The notes below the pieces were generated by a model. That model was not told where the DNA came from. It made no database searches and saw nothing but the letters and a program-made list of their open reading frames with translations. Shown one piece after another: positions 47,481 through 56,130 of a DNA stretch of 64,000 bases. The stretch comes from Magnetococcales bacterium (GTDB lineage: Bacteria; Pseudomonadota; Magnetococcia; Magnetococcales; Magnetaquicoccaceae). The DNA lies in the NCBI GenBank assembly GCA_015233035.1, contig JADFYM010000002.1:1-64000 (forward strand), read 5' to 3'. Position 1 is the stretch's first letter. Each line of letters opens with the position of its first letter. Made by a program: the position numbers and the translations under genes.

Positions 47481-47636
47481 CGGCAGATATAACGAAAAAC
47501 ACATCCTCTGGGCTCTGTTGGGTTTGTATTCAGGTGTGCATCTGAATGTCAACGGCGTCGTCGGAAAGGCCGGTTTTTCGCCGATCGATTGCACAATTGT
47601 GTCAACCCGAAAACCATAACAGTGGGAAAACGAGCC

Positions 47637-48746
47637 ATGCTGCCATTATGTCGCCGGACCGGAATTGTAAGAGTTTTTTTGGTTTTCCTGCTGTTGACCG
47701 GGGTGTTGAGTCCTTTTTCCGCCGATGCGACCACCAAACACCGTCGATCCACCCATAAGCATCAAAGATCTTCCCACTCGTCGAACACATTTCGTCCTGG
47801 TAAATTCGGGTCCAAGCACCAAAAAGCAGGCCGGACTCGTTCCGGTGGATTGAAAATGGCCAGGCATTATCGGCCTGCGGTGGATGCCTCGGCCAATTAT
47901 GCCGATCTGGTGATCGACACCAGGACAGGCCGCGTCCTGCATGCCACCAGCCCGGACGAACTGCGTCATCCGGCCTCTCTGACCAAGATGATGACCCTCT
48001 ACTTGGCATTCCAGGCCCTGAAGAGCGGCCAACTGCGTCTGGACCAATATTTGCCGGTCTCGCAGAATGCCGCTGGCCAGGAACCTTCCAAATTGGGGTT
48101 GCGGGCGGGCCAACAGATTCGGGTCGAAGATGCGCTGCTGGGACTCGTGACCAAATCGGCCAATGATGCGACGGTCGTGGTGGCTGAGGCCCTGGGTGGC
48201 ACCGAGGAGCAGTTTGCCCGCATGATGACCAACAAGGCACGGGCGTTGGGGATGAGCCACACGGTCTTCCGCAATCCGTCCGGTCTGCCCAATCCCGAGC
48301 AGGTGACCACGGCGCGGGATATGGCCATTCTGGGTTATGCCCTTGTCTATCATCACCCGCAATATTATCCCTATTTCAGTCGCGATGGCTTTACCTATGC
48401 CGGGGTGCATCACCACAACCACAACCATTTGATGAGCCGTTACCGGGGGATGGATGGCATCAAAACCGGCTATATCCGTGCTTCCGGGTTTAATCTGGTG
48501 GCCTCCACGGTACGCGGTCCGACGCGGTTGATTGGCGTGGTCTTTGGCGGTCACTCTGCCGTGGCCCGGGACAACAAAATGGCTGCCTTGCTGGATCAAG
48601 CCTTTGCCCAACTGCACAACGGCCAGGCGTTACAACGGATGGCCTCTGCCGATGATGGTGCGACGGATTATGTGGCTGTGCCGGAGAAGGAACCGACCGT
48701 TCTGCCCGTGCAACATATCGCAGTGGCCTCACGCGGTGGCTTATAA
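47637..48746 (+). CDS. D-alanyl-D-alanine carboxypeptidase (S11 family penicillin-binding protein)
   Basis: A 369-residue exported serine peptidase that trims the terminal D-Ala of peptidoglycan stem peptides. A signal peptide (GIVRVFLVFLLLTGVLSPFSADA) is followed by a basic His/Ser-rich linker (about 32-70) and the catalytic domain. Motifs are SLTK (Ser114, Lys117), SAN and KTG (GIKTGYIRASG). The C-terminal PBP5 beta-domain is reduced. ATG 47637 gives a normal signal peptide; a TTG at 47589 is possible. Without the membrane-anchoring tail it is probably soluble or loosely attached. Confidence 0.92.
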   Translation: MLPLCRRTGIVRVFLVFLLLTGVLSPFSADATTKHRRSTHKHQRSSHSSNTFRPGKFGSKHQKAGRTRSGGLKMARHYRPAVDASANYADLVIDTRTGRVLHATSPDELRHPASLTKMMTLYLAFQALKSGQLRLDQYLPVSQNAAGQEPSKLGLRAGQQIRVEDALLGLVTKSANDATVVVAEALGGTEEQFARMMTNKARALGMSHTVFRNPSGLPNPEQVTTARDMAILGYALVYHHPQYYPYFSRDGFTYAGVHHHNHNHLMSRYRGMDGIKTGYIRASGFNLVASTVRGPTRLIGVVFGGHSAVARDNKMAALLDQAFAQLHNGQALQRMASADDGATDYVAVPEKEPTVLPVQHIAVASRGGL

Positions 48747-48759
48747 AAAACCTTTCGGC

Positions 48760-49125
48760 TATGTTTGGGGTGGCGGCACGCTGCCTCCCCAGCCCCCTCC
48801 CTCCTTTCTTGGGGTTGTCCTGTTCATTATTGCGGGTCCAGGGGGATCATCCCCCTGGTGGGGTCCCTACCCTATGCACACATCTTTATGCTGACAAAAA
48901 ATCCGAAGCATATTGTGTGGTTATAGGGGTCCAGGGGGATTATCCCCCTGGTGGGGTCCAGGGGCAAAGCCCCTGGTGGGGTCCGGGGCAAAGCCCCGTG
49001 AGGAACACAATATCAATACGTTGGGGGCTTCAGCCCCCAAACCCCCACCGGGGAGCGTGCCAGTCCCCGGCCCCCTGCAAAAGTTGTGTGCATAGGGTAG
49101 GGTGGGGTCCAGGGGCAAAGACCCC
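48760..49125. repeat. Cluster of G-rich palindromic repeats, copy 10
   Basis: Several units fill the gap between the carboxypeptidase and the GGDEF gene. GGGGTGGCGGCACGCTGCC is followed by a C/T tract near 48767-48810. GGGGGATCATCCCCC lies near 48840. A fuller copy (48925-48999) has CCAGGGGGATTATCCCCCTGG, CCAGGGGCAAAGCCCCTGG and GGGGCAAAGCCCC. GGGGGCTTCAGCCCCC lies near 49022. GTGCATAGGGTA also appears inverted (TACCCTATGCAC at 48868-48879). Confidence 0.8.
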
Positions 49126-49188
49126 ACAATCGGCCTGAATCAAACCCCCAGCAACCGCCGCATTCCTTCCCCGTACAGAGGTCCTTTC

Positions 49189-50733
49189 ATGTCCATCTCG
49201 GTATTGTTTTTGGAGGATGACCAAGACATACTGGATCTATTGCTACCAGAATATCGGTCTCTCGACTACACGGTTTATCAAGCCCTCTCTGGTCATGAAG
49301 CCCTGGCGATTCTCCAGGCACACCCCATCGACATTCTCGTGACCGTTCTGCACACACCGGACATGGATGGACTGACCTGGATCCAACAGGCCATCGACCA
49401 GAAAAACGATTTGCAAATCATTCTGATGTGTACCCTGGAGGATCGCTTGTTGGCCGTGCAGGCGATGGCCCATCACGCTGTCATCGCCGTGCAAAAACCG
49501 GTGCATCGGGATGAACTCCGCATCCACATGGAACGGTGCCGTGAGATCAAGAAAACCCAGAAAACGCTGCGCCAGAAAGAGGCGTTGCTGACCATTGAGG
49601 CAATGGACCTCAAGCAGGCGGAAAAAATAGCTGAGCGGGCATTGACCATCCGCATCGCCATCAGTGCGCTGCTGGAAACCAGCCTGGAACCGCTCTCGCT
49701 CGAAAAACATGTCGCAGTAATCCTGGAGATCATTCTGGCGGTGCCCTGGCTCTCCGGTTTGCGCATGGGGGCACTGTTCCTGATGGATGAAATAACGGGC
49801 ACCCTCCAGATGGTCGGTCAGAAAAATTTACCCGAACCGCTGCTGACGCTGTGTGCCGAGGTACCACTGGGAAAATGTCTGTGTGGCCAGGCGGGACAGT
49901 CTCATGAACTGATTTTTACCGATCAGGTGGATGCACGGCATGAAATTGGTTTCGCTGCCATGACACCACATGGCCATTATTGTGTACCGATTGTCAACAA
50001 GGAACGTCTGCTCGGTGTATTGTGTCTGCACATGCCCGCTGGCCATCAGCACAAGCAAGACGAAGACGCCTTGCTGAGCACGATCAGCAACACCCTGGCA
50101 CTCATTCTCGAACACCGGCGCACCGAGTCTGATCTCCGCAAGGCGGAAGAACGCCTGCGCTTCATGGCCTACCATGATCCGCTGACCGGCTTGCGCAATC
50201 GCCAATTTTTTGATACCGCGTTCGGCAAGATATTCACCATTCTGCAGAATGTCGGTCGCCGGCAACACGAACGCCCGTTCCAGGGAGCCTTTTTGGCCAT
50301 GCTGGACATCGACCATTTCAAGAAGGTCAACGACACCTACGGCCATCTGATGGGCGATGAGGTGTTGGTCCTGTTTGCCCGCATCATGACCGAGTGTTTC
50401 CGGGACAAGGATGCGACCTTTCGCTTTGGCGGTGAGGAGTTTGTGGTCCTGTTGAACGACATCTCCCCGGAAACGGCGGAGGTGGTCTTGAACCGTTTTC
50501 GCAAGGCCGTCGAGTCCTATGCGTTTCCCCAGGTCGGGCGGGTCACGGTCAGCATCGGTGCCGTGCAGATTGAGGCCGGGGAACTGGCGGGCACCCTCAT
50601 CGAGAAGGCCGACCTGGCCCTGTACCACTCCAAGAGCAATGGCCGCAACCAGGTCAACTTATACCATATGCTGGTGGCAGCCGGTCATCTGGAGGCGGTC
50701 AGCCATGGAACGGAAGAGATTGATCTATGGTGA
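49189..50733 (+). CDS. REC-GAF-GGDEF diguanylate cyclase
   Basis: A 514-residue protein that probably makes cyclic di-GMP. The N-terminal receiver domain (1-120) has Val53 where the phosphoacceptor Asp should be (DILVTVLHTPDMDG), although the switch Lys is kept (AVQKPV). A GAF domain follows at about 170-320, with CGQAGQ and YCVPIVNKERLLGVLCL. The GGDEF domain (345-510) has the intact active site GGEEF (414-418). Its inhibitory site RDKD (405-408) is exactly five residues upstream. The GAF domain is thus the more likely sensor. It converges on the next gene, with a 9-bp overlap. Confidence 0.9.
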   Translation: MSISVLFLEDDQDILDLLLPEYRSLDYTVYQALSGHEALAILQAHPIDILVTVLHTPDMDGLTWIQQAIDQKNDLQIILMCTLEDRLLAVQAMAHHAVIAVQKPVHRDELRIHMERCREIKKTQKTLRQKEALLTIEAMDLKQAEKIAERALTIRIAISALLETSLEPLSLEKHVAVILEIILAVPWLSGLRMGALFLMDEITGTLQMVGQKNLPEPLLTLCAEVPLGKCLCGQAGQSHELIFTDQVDARHEIGFAAMTPHGHYCVPIVNKERLLGVLCLHMPAGHQHKQDEDALLSTISNTLALILEHRRTESDLRKAEERLRFMAYHDPLTGLRNRQFFDTAFGKIFTILQNVGRRQHERPFQGAFLAMLDIDHFKKVNDTYGHLMGDEVLVLFARIMTECFRDKDATFRFGGEEFVVLLNDISPETAEVVLNRFRKAVESYAFPQVGRVTVSIGAVQIEAGELAGTLIEKADLALYHSKSNGRNQVNLYHMLVAAGHLEAVSHGTEEIDLW

Positions 50734-53172
50734 TGACATCCTGAGCAGGCGCAAGCCCAGATAGAGAAACCGATGGCTCGGATCATCGACAAAACGATTG
50801 GCCGAACGCGCACCGGCCGGGACATTGTACCAACTGCCCCCTCGTATCACCCGACCGGAACCGGCAGACGGTCCCTGGGGATTTGCCTGGGGGGAACGGC
50901 CATAATAGTGTTCGTCATACCAGTCCGCCACCCACTCCCAGACATTGCCGCTCATATCGTACAAGCCCAACCCATTGGGCCGCTTCTGCCCCACAGGGTG
51001 TGTCAAGCCGCCACTGTTGCTGGCATACCACGCCACCCGGTCAATGTCGTCCCCCCCCGCATACCGTTCCTTTCTCCCGCCACTCCGACAGGCATATTCC
51101 CATTCAGCCTCCGTCGGCAACCGATATTTGCCCTCGCCCCGGTCGTTCAGCTTTTTGATGAATTGCTGCCCATCCTCCCAGGAGACCTGCTCGACCGGAT
51201 AATCGTCCCCCTTTTTGAAGTAGGATGGATTGCTCCCCATAATCTTTTGCCACTCGCCTTGCCGGACGGGAAATTTGCCCAACCAGAACCCATCCAGTTG
51301 AACTTCATGCACGGGTTTTTCGTCACGCCGTCCATCGCCAAACAGATCGCCCATCTGGAACGTGCCTTCCGGGACCCAAACAAACACCATACCCGTCAGC
51401 GGACAACACCACTCGCCCCGGAGCGGCACCTCCTCGCTCCAGTCATTCTCGACCGGCACGGTTTGATGCGGGATCGGCAATTCCCAGAAATGTGCCTCCA
51501 TGAAAAAGGCCCTGTGCCGAATATATTTCAAGGTTGGCAATTCTGAAAACATTTTTTCCAAATGGACCTGTTGGAACAAATGGAGCACATTCTGCTCCTC
51601 GCTCTCTACCACCCGGCATTTTTCCAGATACCATGCATCCAGTTCTCTCACCCGTTTTTCCAGTGCTTCCTCCACCCCTTTGTGTTTGGCTTGCGCCTCA
51701 GACAGGGCATTGGATAACAGATTGATCTCTCTTTCCAGCTTGTTTTTCTCATCGTCAAAGAGCATATCATCCGTCTTTTTTTGGGCCGAGAACAGCCAAG
51801 CCCAGAATCCCATCTGCTCTCCCTGGTGCGGGATCTCCTTGTCGCGCACCCGCTGGGCCAATTCTGTCTGGATATGGCCCTGTGTTTTGGCCAGATTTTG
51901 CCGATCCTGTTCCATCAGGTTGGAGATGTCCTGTTTTTCCTGAGCGATGCGCATGGCCAGGGTCTGTTTCCCCTCGGCGGCCCAGGAAAACCATTGATCA
52001 CATTTTTTGATCTGCACCAGAAGGGTATGCAAATCCTGTATATCAGCCAATCTCTGGCCCATATCGGCATATCCCTCTTCCCGGCCCTGAATGGCAGCGG
52101 CTTCCTGCTCCAATTGCAGCAAAATCTCCTTCAACACCGGATGCCACACCACCGCCTCGGTCTGCCGCAAAACCTGCCTGCATTCATCCAACGCCGCCGC
52201 CAGGGTGCTGGCACGTTGTTGCGCCAGAGAGGCCAACCAGGAAAACACCCGTTCCTGCACCGGAGCCAAGACCGGCTCCACGGCGGCCCGGGCAAAAAAA
52301 CGGCCATCCAGGTGAATCGCCTGCGCCAGCCCATGCCACGCCTCCTCCCACAGATCGACCAGGGCGGCATAACAGGCCGAGAGGAACAACTGCTCAACGG
52401 CTTGACTCTTTTCATAAGCACGACGGGCAAACGCATAAGCCTGTAGAGGATCGGCCTGCGCATAGGCAACCCGCGACATGGCCCACAGGGTACGGGCCTG
52501 CGCCCCCTTGTCCAGCCCTTCCGGCAGCGTCAACGCCTTGTTGAAAAACAACAGGGCACCCGCCTCATCCTCCTTGCGTATGGCGATGTAACCCAAATTG
52601 GTCAACACCTGATAATCGGTGCTGTCCCGCTTCAGGGCACGCCGAAAGCGTTGTTCCGCCTCCTGGTATTCACCATTGACATAATGGCGCACACCTTGCC
52701 GGAGCAATCGTTGCACCGCATTGGTCTGATGTTGGCAGGAAATGCCCAGAACGGTTTCCGGGGTGCCCCCGCCCCCCCCTTGTTGTGCCACCCACCATTT
52801 GATTTCCGCCAGTTCAAAGCACAACGCCCTTTCCTGGCCGAAGAGAAATTCGGTCATCTCGTTGGGCGTCGAGGCCATGCCCTGGATCGTCTCACTGGCA
52901 ACGGTATCGATGGCATTGGCCAGGATTGCCGCTTGCTGCGCCACTTCTGCCGCAACCTGTTTGGCTCCGGCCACGCCGCTTGCGGCCATGGCCCGACTCG
53001 CCGCCTGTTGTGCAGCAATCTGCTGGCGCACCAGAGCAATCATCCTGTTCTGCTGTTCGGCACCATCAACCGGCAGCGCGTCGATGCTCTGCGTCTCCAT
53101 CTGCTCCCCGTCACCGGACACCCTCTGTTCGGCCAAACCATATGTATACCGCTCCCACAACGATGGCATGTC
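50725..53172 (-). CDS. TPR / coiled-coil protein with a C-terminal FGE-sulfatase (SUMF1) domain
   Basis: An 815-residue protein. An Ala/Gln-rich helical N-terminus is followed by TPR-like repeats (about 165-320, e.g. VNGEYQEAEQRFRRALKRD). Then comes coiled coil (about 400-540) and a formylglycine-generating-enzyme fold (585-815) with MVFVWVPEGTFQMGD, YRLPTEAEWEYACR, NVWEWVADW and VIRGGSWYN. The paired catalytic Cys of true FGE is missing, so a binding rather than catalytic role is likely. ATG 53172 has GGGGAA upstream; GTG 53196 does not. It follows the TAXI gene by 13 bases. Confidence 0.85.
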   Translation of the reverse strand, partial: DMPSLWERYTYGLAEQRVSGDGEQMETQSIDALPVDGAEQQNRMIALVRQQIAAQQAASRAMAASGVAGAKQVAAEVAQQAAILANAIDTVASETIQGMASTPNEMTEFLFGQERALCFELAEIKWWVAQQGGGGGTPETVLGISCQHQTNAVQRLLRQGVRHYVNGEYQEAEQRFRRALKRDSTDYQVLTNLGYIAIRKEDEAGALLFFNKALTLPEGLDKGAQARTLWAMSRVAYAQADPLQAYAFARRAYEKSQAVEQLFLSACYAALVDLWEEAWHGLAQAIHLDGRFFARAAVEPVLAPVQERVFSWLASLAQQRASTLAAALDECRQVLRQTEAVVWHPVLKEILLQLEQEAAAIQGREEGYADMGQRLADIQDLHTLLVQIKKCDQWFSWAAEGKQTLAMRIAQEKQDISNLMEQDRQNLAKTQGHIQTELAQRVRDKEIPHQGEQMGFWAWLFSAQKKTDDMLFDDEKNKLEREINLLSNALSEAQAKHKGVEEALEKRVRELDAWYLEKCRVVESEEQNVLHLFQQVHLEKMFSELPTLKYIRHRAFFMEAHFWELPIPHQTVPVENDWSEEVPLRGEWCCPLTGMVFVWVPEGTFQMGDLFGDGRRDEKPVHEVQLDGFWLGKFPVRQGEWQKIMGSNPSYFKKGDDYPVEQVSWEDGQQFIKKLNDRGEGKYRLPTEAEWEYACRSGGRKERYAGGDDIDRVAWYASNSGGLTHPVGQKRPNGLGLYDMSGNVWEWVADWYDEHYYGRSPQANPQGPSAGSGRVIRGGSWYNVPAGARSANRFVDDPSHRFLYLGLRLLRMSSP

Positions 53173-53185
53173 AAGAATTCCCCTT

Positions 53186-54124
53186 TCAATACCCACTGAG
53201 ACAATGCGACCTTAAAAAGTTTTTGCCACTGTTGTCCACATACTCGAAATCCACCTTCTGCCATTGCGCATGACCATTGGTTCGCAGCCAGAGAAGATTT
53301 TTTTTCAGAACATCCGAAAATTTAATTAATCTTTGGCAAACAGGCATATCTTGCACATAATCATAGGTGGCCAACAGGACCTTGACAGAGACCGTCTGGA
53401 CCGCTTCTTTTTGCCATACATAGGTATTGACTGGGATTTCAGCGGGCATATAAACCGGATCAGCATGGGTAAGCACCACGGGGAGCAGGTGGTACCCTTT
53501 ATTTTCCAACGATTGCAGCAGCACCACCGGATAACCGGAGACCATGGCCACGGCATCGACCTCCCCGGCATACAGTTTGGCCAAAGCCTCCGCACCGGAG
53601 ACAGGTATCGACTCAACCTGAATATTTTCTTGTTGAAAAATATTGCCCATGGTCAGGAAAGCACCCGATTTTTGTGCCCCCGTCGCCACTTTATGCCCCC
53701 GCAACTCTGTCAGGGAACGAATGCCCTGCCGTGCCACGATTTGCACCATTTCATCGTAGAGAGGATAATATGTCCTGACCTTCACCAAAAATTTACGCAT
53801 ATTATTGCCCGGACGATCACTCTGTCTGAGGCGACCCGCAATCCAGGAGGGGATATCCGCCTGCACAAAGGCCATATTGACCTCATCATCGTTGACAATA
53901 GACATCAAATTGTCCAAAGAACCCGCCGAAGGCTTGACGATAATATCAAACCCGTACATCTGGCCCAGCCTTTTTAAATCATCACTGAATTGGTGATACA
54001 CCCCATTGGCATCGCCAGCGACCAGAACCAGCTGACCGTTGGGAAACGGCACCTCCGCCCTGGCAGCAAACGGTTCCGCTGTCATCGCGAGCAACAACAA
54101 GAAGAATCCGCACCACACGCGCAT
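53186..54124 (-). CDS. TAXI-family solute-binding protein
   Basis: A 312-residue exported protein. A signal peptide with core FFLLLLAMTAEPFAARA is followed by a periplasmic binding fold of the TAXI (NMT1_3) group. Landmarks are LVAGDANGVYHQFSDDL, GSLDNLMSIVNDDEVNMAFVQADI and AGEVDAVAMVSGYP. TAXI proteins normally feed TRAP transporters (often glutamate-like or C4 substrates). Here no TRAP permease is adjacent, and the partner gene encodes a TPR/FGE-fold protein, so a sensing role is possible. Confidence 0.87.
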   Translation of the reverse strand: MRVWCGFFLLLLAMTAEPFAARAEVPFPNGQLVLVAGDANGVYHQFSDDLKRLGQMYGFDIIVKPSAGSLDNLMSIVNDDEVNMAFVQADIPSWIAGRLRQSDRPGNNMRKFLVKVRTYYPLYDEMVQIVARQGIRSLTELRGHKVATGAQKSGAFLTMGNIFQQENIQVESIPVSGAEALAKLYAGEVDAVAMVSGYPVVLLQSLENKGYHLLPVVLTHADPVYMPAEIPVNTYVWQKEAVQTVSVKVLLATYDYVQDMPVCQRLIKFSDVLKKNLLWLRTNGHAQWQKVDFEYVDNSGKNFLRSHCLSGY

Positions 54125-54171
54125 GAGCCTGTATCCGCAGAGAATGGAGTTGTTCTTGATAAAAGCTTAAC

Positions 54172-54366
54172 TTATGTAGATTTTGTCTCTTTGTCCGGCG
54201 TAAAATGCACGGAGGCAATCTCGTCCATAATGTCTTTGGGCATCACCAGTGTGGCATCGGTTCCCTCTTCGTCCTCTTCCTCTTCTGCATCATCATCCAT
54301 ACGCTCAGCTTGATTGAGATCACCGTCTGTGCTTTTCCTGTTGCTTGTCATCCATTCTTCGCCCAT
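54172..54366 (-). CDS. Small acidic protein with a DATLV motif
   Basis: A 64-residue protein. A strongly acidic middle (MDDDAEEEEDEEG) runs directly into TDATLVMPKDIMDEI. ATG 54366 is preceded by AAGGGGAT, a good ribosome-binding site. The family was not recognised. The DAT-Leu/Val segment matches motifs at the N-terminus of the FHA protein at 56131 and the tandem repeats at 63872. It may therefore be a phosphothreonine target of the divergently encoded kinase (inference). Confidence 0.6.
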   Translation of the reverse strand: MGEEWMTSNRKSTDGDLNQAERMDDDAEEEEDEEGTDATLVMPKDIMDEIASVHFTPDKETKST

Positions 54367-54502
54367 AATTATCCCCTTGTGTCCATTTTTTTCTACCGTA
54401 GGTTGGCTGTGTTTCCAACACAACGGCCATTTAATCGCTGATATTCTTTCGAGAAGATTCTATTTCTCGCAAGGTTGTCCGCACCAACAACCAATCGATC
54501 CC

Positions 54503-55924
54503 ATGATAAACACACCCCTTTCCCTTGTCACCGGTTTTTTGCAGACACTGGACGGTTTTTGTGATCTGGATGCACAAGGACTCCGTGCCGTCGCGGCAGA
54601 GTGCCCGGTCAAATCCTTTGCCCCGGAGGAATACCTGATGCGCAAGGGGGAGGCGGGGGATGTCATGTATATTCTCATGGATGGCCAGGTACGGGTGCCG
54701 GTTACCGACACAACGGGCGAGATTTTATCGACCCTGCTCCTGGGACCACGGGAGGTGGTAGGCGAAATGGCCCTGCTGACCGACGAACCACGCCGCGCCG
54801 ATGTGATTGCCTATACCGCCGTGTCGGCCCTGGCCATGGAAAAAAAGCAGATGGACCACCTGCTGCATCGGTACCCCTCCTGGGCCAATTTTTTGACCAG
54901 CATCCTGGTCAAACGCATCCAGTCGGTCAACGGCTTCCAAAAAATCGGCAAATACCAGTTGCTGAATGAACTGGGGACCGGCAGTACCGCCCGGGTCTAT
55001 GATGGCATCCATCAATACCTGGGACGCCCCGTTGCCATCAAAATGCTCAACCATGCCCTGGTCTATAACGACCTGTTCCGCGAACGCTTTGAGACAGAGG
55101 CCCGCATTATTGCCGGGTTGTCCCATCCCAATATTATCCAGGTTTATGATACAGAGCAGATGCATGGCACATTCTTTATCATCATGGAAAAACTGCCTGG
55201 CAACGACCTGAAAAAAATGCTCAAGCGGGTCAAAAAATTTCCCCCGGAAGAGGTGATTCTGATTCTCCATCAGGTGGCCCGCGCCTTGGAGTATGCCCAT
55301 CAGCAGGGCATTTTGCACCGGGATGTCAAACTCGCCAATTGCATCATGACCGAGAGCGGTCAGGTAAAACTGATGGATTTCGGCTTGTCCCAGCCGCGTG
55401 GCGTCTCGGAGACAACCCATATCGAGGGATCGCCCGAATATCTGGCCCCGGAAATCATCCGTGGCGCACCGCCTGATGAGCGGTCCGATATTTATGCGTT
55501 GGGCATCATGGCGTTTGCCCTGTTGACCGGCCGCTCCCCGTTTTATGCCAAGAGTGTACGAGAGGTATTGGTCAACCACCTCAACAAACCCGTGCCCGAC
55601 ATCGCGGCTCTGGTCCCTGGCATCCCCAAAAAATTGTTGACCTTTATCCAGGGCACCTTGACCAAGGATCCCGGCCAGCGTCTGGCCCATTGGCCGACCA
55701 TTTTTTCTCTGCTGGAAAGACGCGGCACCCGAAAAAGTGCCGACCAGACCATCCCCACCTCTCCCGCGTATCACTCCCTTGTCCTGACCTGTCCGACGGC
55801 ATCCTCCCCCCTCCTGCTGGATGCCCTGCAGCAATTGGCAACCCGCATCAACGGCCTGACCTGGTCCGATGCCAGCCAACCGGGTGCAGAACCCGACCGG
55901 GACAGCAGCATAAAAACAGTGTGA
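54503..55924 (+). CDS. Serine/threonine protein kinase with N-terminal cNMP-binding domain
   Basis: A 473-residue soluble protein. Residues about 10-130 form a CAP_ED domain with an intact phosphate-binding cassette VVGEMALLTDEPRRADV. Residues 150-410 form a Hanks-type kinase: glycine loop ELGTGSTARVYDG, Lys180 in VAIKML, HRDVKLAN (His272-Asp274), DFG from Asp292 and the APE motif YLAPE. This layout parallels eukaryotic cGMP-dependent kinases, suggesting control by cyclic nucleotides (inference). ATG 54503 is chosen because upstream codons overlap the divergent small gene. FHA-domain genes follow. Confidence 0.9.
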   Translation: MINTPLSLVTGFLQTLDGFCDLDAQGLRAVAAECPVKSFAPEEYLMRKGEAGDVMYILMDGQVRVPVTDTTGEILSTLLLGPREVVGEMALLTDEPRRADVIAYTAVSALAMEKKQMDHLLHRYPSWANFLTSILVKRIQSVNGFQKIGKYQLLNELGTGSTARVYDGIHQYLGRPVAIKMLNHALVYNDLFRERFETEARIIAGLSHPNIIQVYDTEQMHGTFFIIMEKLPGNDLKKMLKRVKKFPPEEVILILHQVARALEYAHQQGILHRDVKLANCIMTESGQVKLMDFGLSQPRGVSETTHIEGSPEYLAPEIIRGAPPDERSDIYALGIMAFALLTGRSPFYAKSVREVLVNHLNKPVPDIAALVPGIPKKLLTFIQGTLTKDPGQRLAHWPTIFSLLERRGTRKSADQTIPTSPAYHSLVLTCPTASSPLLLDALQQLATRINGLTWSDASQPGAEPDRDSSIKTV

Positions 55925-56038
55925 TCACAAACAAACCGTCATGCCATGTGACCGTTTTCCCCGGACACCCCCTTTCTCCTGTCTTTTGGCACCAACCGGA
56001 TTTTGTCGGGCAGGACCGCCTTCACCATCGCCTATCGG

Positions 56039-56067
56039 TTGACAACGACCATCAACTCTGCTGTCAT
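56039..56067 (+). promoter_or_regulatory. Possible sigma-70 promoter before the FHA gene
   Basis: A perfect -35 TTGACA and a -10 TGTCAT are separated by 17 bases. An upstream TGn gives an extended -10. The FHA ATG lies 64 bases downstream of the -10 box. Confidence 0.4.
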
Positions 56068-56130
56068 CTGCTCCATCCAGGAGGATGCGGAAAGGGTAGA
56101 GAACCAAACAGCCTTTGACAGGATTATTTT

